A stretch of 64,000 bases of DNA, taken from positions 11,661,501 to 11,725,500 of the forward strand of contig JBAIAC010000027.1 of assembly GCA_037349315.1 (NCBI GenBank), written 5' to 3'. The notes below the pieces were generated by a model. The model did no database searches. It was given only the letters and a program-made list of their open reading frames with translations, and was not told where the DNA came from. This document shows, one piece after another, positions 44,865 to 54,891 of this stretch. Position 1 is the first letter of the stretch. Every line of letters starts with the position of its first letter. This DNA is from Chelydra serpentina. Lineage: Eukaryota; Chordata; Testudines; Chelydridae. The position numbers and the translations under genes are program-made.

Positions 44865-45147
44865 CTCACAAACATCTTTCCAAACCAAAGCGCACATACC
44901 AGCTCCAATGAGATACAACCTTTAAGGGTCAGATTGTGTCTTCTTCAGGTCTCCCACAACTGTCACGCACAGCCCAGAATCCCCTGACCATTGAAAGGCG
45001 ACTAACCAAATAGTAAACTGCTACTTCAGAACAGCAAAGAGCCAATATCTCCCCTTTCTCTTCAAACCAGTTTCAGAAGCTCTTACCCTCTTAAGGAAGG
45101 TGGTCACCTCTACACTATCATAACACGCTGCTCTCTCGTATCTCAAG
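44865..45147. other. No recognisable feature
   Basis: Nothing supportable seen. Confidence 0.3.
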
Positions 45148-46072
45148 CCGGGTGGATAGAAATCAAGTTTGTTTGTTTTTTAGGAGGGGGGGAATCTTTT
45201 TTTTTTAGTTTGTTTCAATTATAACAGTCATTTAAATTATAAGTTTTTCTTTTTCAAAATAAACCTGATTAAAATTAAATCTGAATTTAATAAAAAATAC
45301 ATTAAGGCCTAAAAACTTAGTGTAGTCTCTTAAAACATTTACATGAAAAATAAATATGCTGAATCCATATGTCTCTATCAAAACCTTTGAGTTAGAATAA
45401 AATATGCTTTTCTATATGAAGAAAGAGTCAGGGGAAAAAACATCTAACTTTTGAAGTCAAGCTCTATAAATACAGCACAATAGATCAGTCTCAATAACGT
45501 ACAGACTGTCTCATTTTCAAGAGACAGGTGCATAGGAACTTACGCGCTAGTCACTTTCATTTAGGCATATTTGAAAATTTTCCACGGCTGACCAGAAATA
45601 ATTAGTTTAATTCCCTGACCACAGTTAATCCCTCCATTTAGTTGAAAATGTGAAACATGTTTTGATACGTTTATGTATCAAAAAAAATTTAATGTTGTTT
45701 TGTTTAATGAACATAAGCTTTACATGCTTTTTGTTTGTTTAATTAAATTCCAGTTACCATCCTAATGCTGCTTGACACTTCAGTCACTATTTTCTAACAT
45801 ACTAAAAACAAACATTAATAAGAATCTGAAAATATTAAGCTATATAATTGCTTAAAGAAACGTGAATAGTTAGTGTACCCTCCTAGGTAGCAAAAAGATG
45901 CATCAAATCTAGTGTAAAGACTCTATTTAGTTGTAAATCATGTTGTAATGGTTATCTCAACCAATGAGAATGCACCTTTCTTTTAAAAGTAACTGCAGTA
46001 CGAATGGAAAAGTTGATTAAAATCGATGATTTAAATCACTAGATGGAAAGTCTTGATTTAAATCACCTTGCT
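45148..46072. mobile_element. AT-rich hAT-like element
   Basis: A markedly AT-rich block opens 'ccgggtggatagaaatcaag' and closes 'ttgatttaaatcaccttg', preceded by repeated 'gattaaaatcgatgatttaaatc'-like motifs. The ends are compatible with a known-looking family with 'gggtggatttgatttaaatc' termini, but they are diverged and no target duplication is evident. No open frame of note. Confidence 0.55.
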
Positions 46073-47619
46073 CCATCCCCCAGGCACAAGGCTATTTCTC
46101 GATATACAGCTCTGGTTCGCTGGCTTCAAACTCCTTTACATTCTGCTCCAAACACTCCTTACTAACCCACACCTCATTAGAAAGGGCAAATTTATTGGAT
46201 GGCAACCCGAGCTGAGAGAAAACACACGATGCCTGGATCACACGGACCTGGAATTAATAACAGCCATTTCCCCGCAACCCCTATAGTTAATCAAGTTCAT
46301 TAATTAGAGAGAGCGCAACGAAGAATCACTTTTTAATTTCACTGACCATCCCCTTGCTCTGGTGTTATAGCAAAGAGTAAACACGAGTCCCCGGTGTGCC
46401 TTTTCTACACCATCCATTTATTTTTAATTACACCCCACCATGCCTCTCCTGTAATTAAGATATGAATAACCAAACTGATACACCGAGGTGCACGCGGCAC
46501 CCCACCAGAACGAATAGGCAGTTCAGTGACTGGCCCCATCCTGCAGAGTGCTGAGCAGCTCGGGGCAGCGCAGAAGGTGCTCAACTCCCACTGAACCCCC
46601 GGGGCTGTTACTGCTGCCTCAGTGAGCACTGACGGCCCTGAGCACCTTGCAGGATCCAGCCCTATGAACGTCAATATCAAACCCCCTCCTAGAGGACGGC
46701 AGGTGGGTCTGACACAGGCCCTCAGGTCCGTTCACGCAACTACACAGACCGTGATGGAAACTTGTCGTTGTGTTACTGCCCCCTGTGCGCCTCCTTGTGG
46801 CTGGGCAGAGTGCTGCAGCCGATCTGCCTCGGTTTCCCTGGCAGGGTTTCCAGCCCACTCTGACGGCTTATGGCTCAGCACTCTGGCCAGGTTACTAGAA
46901 TGCACCCTCCTCGCCCCGCTTTCAAAGTCACGGTTCCAAAACAAACCCCAAATAAAAGGAGTACGTACCCCTGTCGGGCTTAAATCTCAGCCTCAAGGCT
47001 CAGCTCTGAGACCCCACCCTGCCGTGACCTGGCTTTACTGCCACTGGCAGGTCCCTGACAAACCCAAATAGCCCCGCCAGCCGGCCTTCCTGCAGGGAAG
47101 CTATGACTGGCCATGGTCCTACTCAGCTCCTGGCTCCAGCCAGGTTTCTCTCCCCAAGCTCTGCTCTCCTTCCTGGTCAGCTGCACCTGAGCGAGCTCAC
47201 CTCTTCCCAGAGGCCTGACACCCACTACAGGTGCGGCGCTGGGCGCTGGCCCTTTCCAGCCCACCCAGGGTTTGCAGGCCCCATCCCAAAGCTTCCCGCT
47301 GGTGGCTCAGGGCAGGATATGGCCCGGAGCATTAGGGACGGGGAGACAAGAATGGACACGATAAACGGACAATCGCGCACGGAACCTTTCCGTCCCCTCT
47401 GCCAGCACTTTCCGCTCCAGAAGGGCCTGACCGTAAACCCGAGCCCCCAGGCCGGAGGAAGGGCTGATCCTGATGCAGGTTTCGTGGCTGGATATTGCTC
47501 TTCACGCCGGCCTGGGCGAAACCCCAGCACTTACACCCCGCAGAAGCCGGGGGATCATCAGAGGCTGAGCTTTAGACCCACCTCTAGCACAAACCCCAGG
47601 GCAATGAGCAGGGAGATGT
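46073..47619. other. Unclassified, GC-rich in its second half
   Basis: About 46600-47560 is GC-rich with long overlapping frames (up to 203 codons, 47103-47714, plus). I see no domain or family resemblance. It could be an unrecognised LTR or older repeat. Confidence 0.35.
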
Positions 47620-47649
47620 TAGGGGAAAGTTCCACGCCGCAGGCTTTCC

Positions 47650-48237
47650 TATATCACGCAAGGCCCCTACAGCCATCACCCTTCCACGCCCTATATCACG
47701 CAAGGCCCCTATAGCCACCACCCTTCCACGCCCTATATCACGCAAAGCCCCTATAGCCACCACCCTTCCACGCCCTATATCACGCAAAGCCCCTACAGCC
47801 ACCACCCTTCCACGCCCTATATCACACAAAGCCCCTACAGCCACCACCCTTCCACGCCCTATATCACGCAAGGCCCCTATAGCCATCACCCTTCCACGCC
47901 CTATATCACGCAAAGCCCCTACAGCCATCACCCTTCCATGCCCTATATCACGCAAGGCCCCTACAGCCACCACCCTTCCACGCCCTATATCACGCAAGGC
48001 CCCTACAGCCACCACCCTTCCATGCCCTATATCACGCAAGGCCCCTACAGCCACCACCCTTCCACGCCCTATATCACGCAAGGCCCCTATAGCCACCACC
48101 CTTCCACGCCCTATATCACGCAAGGCCCCTACAGCCACCACCCTTCCATGCCCTATATCACGCAAGGCCCCTATAGCCACCACCCTTCCACGCCCTATAT
48201 CACGCAAGGCCCCTACAGCCACCACCCTTCCACGCCC
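47650..48237 (+). repeat. 42-bp minisatellite, 14 exact-length units
   Basis: The unit reads 'tatatcacgcaaggccccta' + 'cagccaccacccttccacgccc'. Fourteen units fit 47650-48237 with no indel (588 bp). Because 42 is a multiple of three, each unit encodes the same 14 residues, YITQGPYSHHPSTP, in one plus-strand frame, and an ALRDIGRGRVVAVG-like repeat on the minus strand. Unit differences are all C/T or G/A transitions. In the plus frame the tac/tat and cac/cat changes are silent, while acg/atg (T/M) and ggc/agc (G/S) are not. Confidence 0.95.
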
Positions 48238-48242
48238 TATAC

Positions 48243-48519
48243 CAGGGGTGGGCAAACTACGGCCCAGGGGCCGCATCCAGCCCTCCAGATGTTTTAATCC
48301 AGCCCTCGAGCTCCCACCGGGGAGCAGGGTCCGGGGCTTGCTCCACTCCGCATGGCTCCTGGAAGCAGCGGCATGTCCCCCGTCCGGCTCCTCACCCCAG
48401 AGCCCGCACCTCCAGCCAGAGCCCTTCCCCCAACCCCCAATTTTGTGAGCATTCATGGCCCGCCATACAATTTCCATACCCAGATGTGGCCCTTGAGCCA
48501 AAACGTTTGCCCACCCCTG
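48243..48519. mobile_element. hAT-like MITE (caggggtgggcaaac ends)
   Basis: Perfect inverted ends 'caggggtgggcaaac' and 'gtttgcccacccctg' and a perfect 8-bp duplication 'ccctatac' (48235-48242, 48520-48527). It sits inside the 42-bp minisatellite, whose unit supplied the target. Confidence 0.95.
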
Positions 48520-48770
48520 CCCTATACCATGCAAGACCCCTACAGCCACCACTCTTCCATCCCCTGTACCATGCAAGGTTCCCCTGCCCATCACCCTAGC
48601 CAACCCACCACCCTACTCCCACCCCATACCATGGAAAACCCCCATGGCCACGCCCCCAACATACAAGGCCCCTATGCCCAACCACCATACCCAGCCCTCC
48701 ACCCTACCCTGCCCCATATCATGCAAGGTCCCCATGCCCAACCACCTTACCCAGCCCCTGCCCTACCAGG
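48520..48770 (+). repeat. Degenerate continuation of the minisatellite
   Basis: After the MITE, 'ccctataccatgcaagaccc' and 'ctacagccaccactcttcca' begin further units, which become irregular in length and sequence by about 48770. The older, unhomogenised edge of the array. Confidence 0.75.
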
Positions 48771-49083
48771 CCCCCAATGCCCATCATGCTCCCCCATAGC
48801 ATCCAAAGCTCCCAAGGCACCACCCTCCCATTCTGCTTCTAATCATGTTGACTGCTCAGGCAAACTCTTTCAAAGTGAGGATGCCCTAGAAACAGACCTA
48901 TGCCATGAAGTCTGGACAAGGGGTGTTATATTCGGGGTTCCATGCCCAGACCATCTCCGGCGCGTACACCACCCTGGATTGTTTCGAACAACCCTGTACC
49001 CTTTTCTCAATGTGCGTTGTTATGATGAGGGAGCATCTGTATATGGCACCATCGGCGCAGGTGACATCATCCAGAGACACTAA

Positions 49084-49542
49084 AGGCATGGCCCCCTGCC
49101 TCCAAGAGCATGCAATCTCCACCCGTCTGCAAAACAGCCTGGTCCTGTTTTCCAGAGCAGGAGGGAACGCCCCCCTGAGGAAGCACCTGGGGGGACCCTC
49201 TGCACAAACTGTTCTCTCCCAGTGAAGTCGGGACTGAGCAGAACGGGGGAAACATGACAAAACTTCCCTTGGAGCAGCAGTAACAATCCAGTAGAAATTC
49301 CACATGCAGCCATAACTAAAGGTGAATTCTTCGAGAGAAACATAATGTGCTGTGAAGGGCCTCACCAGTGCCCTGGGGAAATGTTTGGCTCACAAGGGGA
49401 GGAAAATAGGTTTCGTTTTACAAATACTCCCAGAGTCGAATAATCGGACAGGAAAGTTCGGTTGTTTTAACCAATTAGCCCCCATTTAAAAAACAAAACA
49501 AGCCTCCAAAAACCAGCGTGAGCCAATCTCCCATTTGGATGT
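49084..49542. other. No recognisable feature
   Basis: Minus-strand frames of up to 155 codons cross 48898-49365 but show no family signature. Confidence 0.35.
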
Positions 49543-49672
49543 AAGGCCCGATCCGGCAATCGATGGCTCACGGGCATAGCAATCCACCTGCCTGGAGCTT
49601 CATTGGTTTGAACCGGGCTGTGTGTGGGTGCAGCAATCCACCCACGTGCTGCTGACTGCCGGAGCAGGGCCC
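49543..49672. mobile_element. Palindromic MITE (aggcccgatccggcaa end)
   Basis: 'aaggcccgatccggcaatcg' and 'gactgccggagcagggccc' are imperfect inverted ends; 'gcaatccacctgcctggagc' and 'gcagcaatccacccacgtgc' add internal repeats. Confidence 0.55.
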
Positions 49673-50195
49673 AAGAGTCTGGAGTCTGGGAGCCGATCCC
49701 GTGAGGTCATGGAGGGATGGGGCTGCAGACCCTTCAAGGTGCTGAGCACCCACACATCCTATTGAATTCAGAGCTCAGTTTCCCTGAGAATAAAGCCCAC
49801 AGCAGCTTCTTATGGCAAAGCACCAGGGAAACACAGCTAGGTGGCTTCAGAAGTTACTCCAGAAAAGGAAATTAGAGTCAAAAAATCATTTAATCTCTGG
49901 ATACAGGGAATTATTTCCATAAAAGGAAATATTCCAGCATCATTGTGAAAACCTAGGATGCCCATGGCATGCAGCTGACTACCGTAAATACTGTTACCAG
50001 GGTTCTTCGAATTATAGACAAGCATCATAGCTATTTCTGTACATTTCCATTCATCCTCAATTTGTTGGTCTCACTCTCAAAAAACAAAAGATGCCCTGTG
50101 TGCAGTACCCACCCACTGGGAGCCGCCATGTCAGATGCACAGAGGAGATGCTGATTTCCAGGGCAGTGCACACGCTTAAGAAGAGAGCACAATGC
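49673..50195. other. No recognisable feature
   Basis: Nothing supportable seen. Confidence 0.35.
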
Positions 50196-50303
50196 TTCTT
50201 TTTAGGATTCAGTGTAGTAGCCGTGTTAGTCTGTGTCAGCAAAACGAAAATAAGAAAGAAAAACTTGTAGCACCTTAGAGGCTAACAAATTTATTTCAGC
50301 ATA

Positions 50304-50333
50304 AGCTTTCATGGGTTAGTACCCACTTCATCC
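50304..50333 (-). ncRNA. Hammerhead-ribozyme-like core (copy E)
   Basis: Minus strand: CGGATGA in place of CTGATGA, stem GTGGGT/ACCCAT, then GAAA and AGC/GCT hairpin. One essential core base is altered. Confidence 0.25.
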
Positions 50334-50419
50334 GATGCATGGAATGAAACATACAGTAGACAGTATGAACATATATATGAACATACAATATCTGTCTACT
50401 GTATGTTTCATTCCATGCA

Positions 50420-50460
50420 TCCGATGAAGTGGGTACTAACCCACGAAAGCTTATGCTGAA
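50420..50460 (+). ncRNA. Hammerhead-ribozyme-like core (copy F)
   Basis: CCGATGA in place of CTGATGA, perfectly paired GTGGGT/ACCCAC, CGAAA and the AGC/GCT hairpin. It is almost the mirror image of copy E in the other arm. Confidence 0.28.
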
Positions 50461-50871
50461 ATAAATTTGTTAGCCTCTAAGGTGCTACAAGTTTTTCTTT
50501 CTTATTTTCTTTTTAGGATGTTAGCTTTAAAAGTGATGCTTCGGGCATGCTCTAAGACTCCAAGCAGTCAACACTATTAACAGACCACAAGGAAAGAGCA
50601 GAAGAGGTTACCACCACCTGAAAGAGTCCGTTGCAAAATTGGGCTGTCTGTGCAAACAACCAATGCATGCTCTTTAAAGACTGCAGTAGGATTTGGAATG
50701 CAGGGGTAATGCCACGCTGATTTTAAAAAAAGAGAGGCAGCATGTAGAACTGCCTCAGTGCTGGAGCCCACGTACTGCATTTCCCCTGGGGAGCAGCCTT
50801 GTAACAAGACACTTTAAGTGAACTCATTTGTCGTTTATTTTTCCCCCCCAACTTGTTTGCAAAGCTTGCTT

Positions 50872-51075
50872 CACTTCATAACATTTAGCACTTGCAGAGC
50901 TCTTTACATAGTCACGGTTCTTCGCAAACACTGACTGACTAACTATAGCCGAGGTAAGCATCACTCCCCCTGGAAAAGTGGCACAGGCAGATTGTGTGAT
51001 TTGCCCAAGGCATACAGCAAGTCTGTGGCAGAGATGGGTATAAAATGCAGACATTCTGATGCTCAGTTTAGTAGG
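50872..51075 (-). mobile_element. MIR-like SINE
   Basis: 'acttgcagagctctttacat', 'gtgatttgcccaaggcatac' and 'agcaagtctgtggcagagat' in order; minus orientation. Confidence 0.75.
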
Positions 51076-51227
51076 CCGTCCTGCCCGCCAGCTGGTGTTG
51101 GTTTTCCTGCTGCTGTCTAGAATACGTAACTTTTCTAGGGATGCTGGCAACTGGGGGAAGAACCCAACTCAAGATTCGGGGCTCTCGCCAGGCAAAAAGC
51201 ACTGCCTGTAAGCAGACATGCACATAG

Positions 51228-51470
51228 GGCCGGATCCACAGTCAGTGGGTGTCCCTCCCTTGACTTCTGTAGGCTTTGGATCAGATATCCATAGGAAGCA
51301 CGTACAGGAATCCTGCAGATCAATTCAGCCAGCGCACAAGCCTCATACAGAAAGGCATGGAGAACTGCCACTACTAGCCTTGTCTTCTCCTTAGCACGCT
51401 GGGCCTGATCCAAAGCCCACAGGAAACCATGGAAAAATCTACCAGTGATCTCAATGGAGGGGTCTCACAG
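51228..51470. mobile_element. Two symmetric 'cctgatccaaagc' MITE pieces
   Basis: 'gggccggatccacagtcagt' ... 'gtaggctttggatcagatat' (51228-51285) form inverted ends, and 'gggcctgatccaaagcccac' (51402-51421) starts another partial copy. Confidence 0.5.
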
Positions 51471-51568
51471 GGATTTTCAGAGGAGCCCAAGGGAGTTAAG
51501 CACCCAGATCCCATTGAAATTCACTGGAATCTGGGCATTAACTCCCTTAGTCTTCTCTAAAAATCCCA
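51470..51568. mobile_element. Small palindromic MITE
   Basis: 'gggattttcagaggagccca' + 'agggagttaagcacccagat' is the inverted partner of 'tctgggcattaactccctta' + 'gtcttctctaaaaatccc', about 42 bp on each side. Confidence 0.78.
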
Positions 51569-51574
51569 AATGCT

Positions 51575-51705
51575 GTGTTATCATCAATCATTTATATATT
51601 ATAGCATCTGGATACCCCAACCGAGATCAAGACCCTTTTATGCTCAGTTCTTTACAAAGCACACTGAGGAGACGGTCTCTGCCCCAAGGAGTTTGCAATC
51701 TAACA
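51575..51705 (-). mobile_element. MIR-like SINE fragment
   Basis: 'ccaaccgagatcaagaccct', 'ttctttacaaagcacactga' and 'ggtctctgccccaaggagtt' in order; minus orientation, diverged. Confidence 0.6.
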
Positions 51706-53435
51706 TGCCACCAAACTCAGTTCTCTCAGTCGAAGGAATCTCACCCCCACATTCACTCTTCCAGACTAAGGCATCTTTGGAATTCAGCTCCCAGAGAAGC
51801 TTGTTATCGTTTAGCTGCAATTCCCATCTTAAGAGTTAACCATGTTCTTTCTCTGCCACGTACCGCGGGGCAAGAGCTCAGCGCTGGCACCAGACTGCCA
51901 AGACCCTTGAAAATTAAACTCTCAAAGCAACAGAAAATCAGGAGTTTGGTCAATGGGGCTCTTAAGTTCTTAATTAGGTGGCAGGGAATAATGCTTGGGA
52001 ATGGCAGGGAATAATCAAGTCTATTGTAGTATCTAGGACGAAGTGTTCCCTATTATGACATATCAAGGTATATTTTATTTGAGCTCTTCTACAGAAACCT
52101 TCGTTTATAAAAGACTCATCAGACTGTAACAGGCTCCTCGCCGCCTCCAGCATTTTGAAAGGAATTTGTGGCTCCAGTAGATATGCAGTTTTTCCCCAGT
52201 TGTGATGACAGGACACCCTGGCAGCAAGATTCTTCATAAGGGCAACCACTGTCAAATGTCACATTTTACTCAGATTCTCCACCTCACTGATCCAGAGCAG
52301 GGCAAGGGGGAATCTCCCGCCTAAGCTAGGAGAACAGCTTCAGATCACAGCTGTGAAGCACGCAAGACTCAAGCGCTTTCGGCATTGGAAGTCAGAGAAG
52401 ATGGGAACAGCACTCCCTGATACTGCACAGACAACAAGCCTTCTTGGGAGAATAATTATTGCTTCCACCACCACTCATTTTGAGCCTGACCAATATCCAC
52501 TGACGTCAACAAGTGTCTTTCCATTGACTTCAAAGGCCATTAGATCAATCTCTTTACTGCAAAGCTTTGACATGGCCTATTTGGTGTTTTGGGGCAGTAA
52601 TTTAGAACTTGAATCATTACCTCTTTCAACCCACATTCCTCACCCAAAACCCTCACTGACATTCACTGGAAGATTTATGCAGACACCCAAAGGAAAATAC
52701 GTATGGTCTTTAATACTGGTGTTATTATATCACCTGTAGGAATGTACATTGTGGTTTGGGGAAGAGAGCGCTATCTAGAGTTGAAAACAGACAACAGTGG
52801 AGCATGGTAGGGAACATGAAAAAAACCAACACCTTTCTTCTTACAGCATCTCCTACATAGCGTTCAATGAAACTACTCCTAAGACAGCTACAAGTCACAC
52901 AACCTGCCTTCTTGGCTTCAATGGGAAATGTCTCTCTGGCAGATGCTCAACAGGACAACAAAAAGAAAGGCAGAAAACAACACAGAACAAGAGTAGAAAG
53001 GGTGCATTTTTACACAGAAGAACCTACACACACAACATTTCTAAGGAATAAGAGCAAGCTACTGCCATACAGAGAAAGCCTGAGCAACTTTCCCTTAGGT
53101 GGCACTGATCATCACTCCCATTGCAAGGTACATCTCGTCTGTGGGTCTTGCAGACCTCAAGAAACAAAGACCTTAGAAACAAATCCAGTTTGGTGTGGAT
53201 AGGTCCATTTTCACTTTCACCTTGAAAACTGATTAGCACATCACTTCCAAAAAACAAAAAGCCTCAAAAGTTCCCATAGCACTTTGATCTTTCACAATTT
53301 CCTGAGGTATCAGGTGACAATAAATCATAGTTTACAGAGCAATTTGTTTCCCTTTAAGAATTCCCCAAAACATGGTCAGCCCCACTATGGCCTTTTACTT
53401 CTGAAGCTACTCTTCTTTCTGCTTTTCTTTCAGTG
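51706..53435. other. No recognisable feature
   Basis: About 1.7 kb, apparently unique. Frames of up to 189 codons show no family resemblance. Confidence 0.4.
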
Positions 53436-53443
53436 CCCCAGAG

Positions 53444-53854
53444 CAGTGGTTCTCGACCAGAGGTACATGTACCTCTGGGGGTTCACAGAGGTCTTCCAGG
53501 GGATACATCAGCTCATCTAGATAGTTGTCTAATTTTACAAAAGGCTGCATAAAAAGCACTAGCAAAGTCAGTACAAACTAAAATTTCATACAATGACTTG
53601 TTTACACTATAGTCTATAGACTATACACTGAAATGTAAGTGCAATATTTATATTCCAATTGATTTATTTTATAATTCTATGGTCAAAATGATCAAGTTGG
53701 CAATTGTTCAGTAAGAGTGTGCTATGCCGCTTTTGTATTTTTATGTCGGATTTTGTATGCAGGTAGTTTTTAAGTGAGGTGAAACTTGGGAGTACCCAAT
53801 ACAAATCAGACTCCTCAAAGGGGTACAGTAGTCTGAAAACATTGAAAGCCACTG
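53444..53854. mobile_element. hAT-like element (cagtggttctcgacc end)
   Basis: A perfect 8-bp duplication 'ccccagag' flanks it (53436-53443, 53855-53862). Ends are 'cagtggttctcgaccaga' and 'cattgaaagccactg'. The interior is AT-rich and non-coding. Confidence 0.92.
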
Positions 53855-53862
53855 CCCCAGAG

Positions 53863-54615
53863 GACAGGAAACATTGCTCTCTGCTTGTCTTTTCACTTGC
53901 CCAAACCAACCTTTGACAGTGTTGTCTCTCGGTTAACACCTGATTAGAACAGACTTTCAGTTGAGGGGCACTGGTTAAGATAGTATATTAATAATTCCAT
54001 AGCATCTCCTTCCATCCTTAAAGATCCCAAGGTAATTTCTACAAGCCTTAATCAAGCAGGAACTAAAGTCCGTCAACTGGTATGTGGCAAAATAGTAAGA
54101 TATATACGAAGCTGCCGACTGCTCGTCTTTTTTGTATTGTAAAGAAAGAGCTAAGAATCTTTGAGACAAAAGGCTGATAGGTCAAATTACCCAAAGACTT
54201 GTGGGTGCTTTAAACAGCTGTTTACACATGAACTTTTTGAAAGTGAAATGGGAACGTCTTACACCAGCCACTCTTATTTTGGACTCCAAAGCTATCACTG
54301 GAAGCAATAAAAGAGAGAAAGATGCTTTCTGAAGGCTTCTAGGTTGCACCAAGTTTAGTCTGCAAATGAAACAACTGGGTGAAGTCCCAACGCTTCTATA
54401 CATTTTTGGACATAACGACCACACCACCACAGTTACTGAGATTTCTGAACCCATTTATTAGCATTTAATCCTGCCTAGTTTTAAATGGTTTTCCAATATC
54501 TCCTTTGCCAAGAACTTGCTAGGATGATCTTTCCCATTTACACCCTCCCCACGGGACCCTATGCATGGACCCCAACCTTGTTTCCACCCTATGCTCCAAC
54601 CTCCAGCGCCTCCTC
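53863..54615. other. Intron sequence next to the LRRC75A donor
   Basis: No repeat is clear apart from a faint MIR-like piece near 53990-54060. No second exon seen. Confidence 0.4.
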
Positions 54616-54621
54616 ACTCAC
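54616..54621 (-). other. LRRC75A: 5' splice donor of LRRC75A exon 1
   Basis: On the minus strand the exon ends CTGCGACAG followed by GTGAGT, a near-perfect vertebrate U1 donor. It splits the transcript between codons (phase 0). The ten codons that follow in frame resemble nothing in the family, so translation must leave the exon here. Confidence 0.88.
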
Positions 54622-54891
54622 CTGTCGCAGGTGTTTCAGCAGTTCAGTGGCCTCCTCCTGTTTCCCTTGCTTCACTAGCAGCAGCATGTCCTGGATCATG
54701 CTGATCCGCCGGTGATAAGGGGGCAAGTTGCCACCACTCTTCCCAAACTTATCACTGGACTTCACCATGAAGGAAGCTAGGAAGTCTCCCCGGTCCTTGG
54801 CTGGCATCTTCTTGCGGGAGCCTGGGTTGTGTGACTGGGGGCTCTCCCCGGCACCGGGGGGCTGGCATCCTTTGGTATGCTTGGTGCCCAT
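54622..54891 (-). CDS. LRRC75A: LRRC75A first coding exon (N-terminal 90 residues)
   Basis: This is the first coding exon of leucine-rich repeat-containing protein 75A (FAM211A), a poorly characterised vertebrate protein; its cellular role is not settled. The start codon sits in an ACCATGG context at 54891. The reading begins MGTKHTKG, close to the MGTRQTKG start I recall for the mammalian protein. A basic, Gly/Ser/Pro-rich stretch (residues 1-55) is followed by PPYHRR (57-62) and an amphipathic helix (about 63-88) ending LLKHLRQ, which also matches family members. The frame runs into a CAG|GTGAGT donor exactly after codon 90, in phase 0, which is where the family's first exon ends as I remember it. 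The leucine-rich repeats lie in later exons that I did not find here. The paralogue LRRC75B is less likely because its N-terminus lacks the MGT..TKG start. The exon has no stop or frameshift and looks functional. Confidence 0.88.

Larger units (their letters stand above)
47620..49083 (+). other. Long open frame through the minisatellite, coding status unknown
   Basis: In the plus frame that reads PYSHHPS there is no stop from 47620 to 48242. If the MITE and one copy of its duplication (285 bp, a multiple of three) are set aside, the same frame continues from 48520 to a stop at 49081-49083, about 395 codons in all. The part after the MITE carries decayed repeat units (PYTMQDPYSHHSS, IQGPYAQPPYPA) and then non-repetitive sequence. 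There is no recognisable domain, start codon context or convincing splice acceptor. Today the MITE brings a stop at 48295-48297. It may simply be a frame-neutral tandem array. Confidence 0.3.
50209..50506 (-). mobile_element. Palindromic Penelope-like element with 13-bp TSD
   Basis: Flanked by a perfect 13-bp duplication 'ttctttttaggat' (50196-50208, 50507-50519). The unique tail is on the left ('gtagtagccgtgttagtctg'), so the element is in minus orientation. Inverted arms (about 50255-50365 and 50393-50500) meet at a TA-rich centre. Variable, longer target duplications fit a retrotransposed element and not a hAT. Each arm has a hammerhead-like block with one core substitution. No coding capacity. 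Confidence 0.82.
1..54621 (-). other. LRRC75A: Probable LRRC75A intron 1 (3' end not in window)
   Basis: Everything to the left of the donor at 54616-54621 would be transcribed as intron 1 of LRRC75A if no other exon lies in the window. I looked on the minus strand for a continuation resembling the family's second exon and recognised none, although a short exon could be missed by eye. The stretch is crowded with transposon insertions, as expected for a long first intron. The extent is inference. Confidence 0.5.

Noticed and set aside
46600..47560. GC-rich stretch as a second gene or LTR
   Set aside because: No motif, splice site or TG...CA ends could be identified; left unclassified.
47650..48237. 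Regularly spaced repeats resembling a CRISPR array
   Set aside because: The units are directly contiguous, without unique spacers, and the DNA is vertebrate.
47584..48603. 339-codon minus-strand frame with an ALRDIGRGRVVAVG-type repeat
   Set aside because: It is the antisense of the 42-bp array and runs through the MITE insertion; any period divisible by three gives such a frame.
48898..49365. Candidate LRRC75A second exon (a SLDDV-like string on the minus strand)
   Set aside because: Only five residues resemble the family's exon 2; the surrounding residues do not, and no acceptor fits.
51445..52014. 189-codon plus-strand frame
   Set aside because: It crosses a palindromic MITE and a SINE fragment; no domain or codon pattern supports it.
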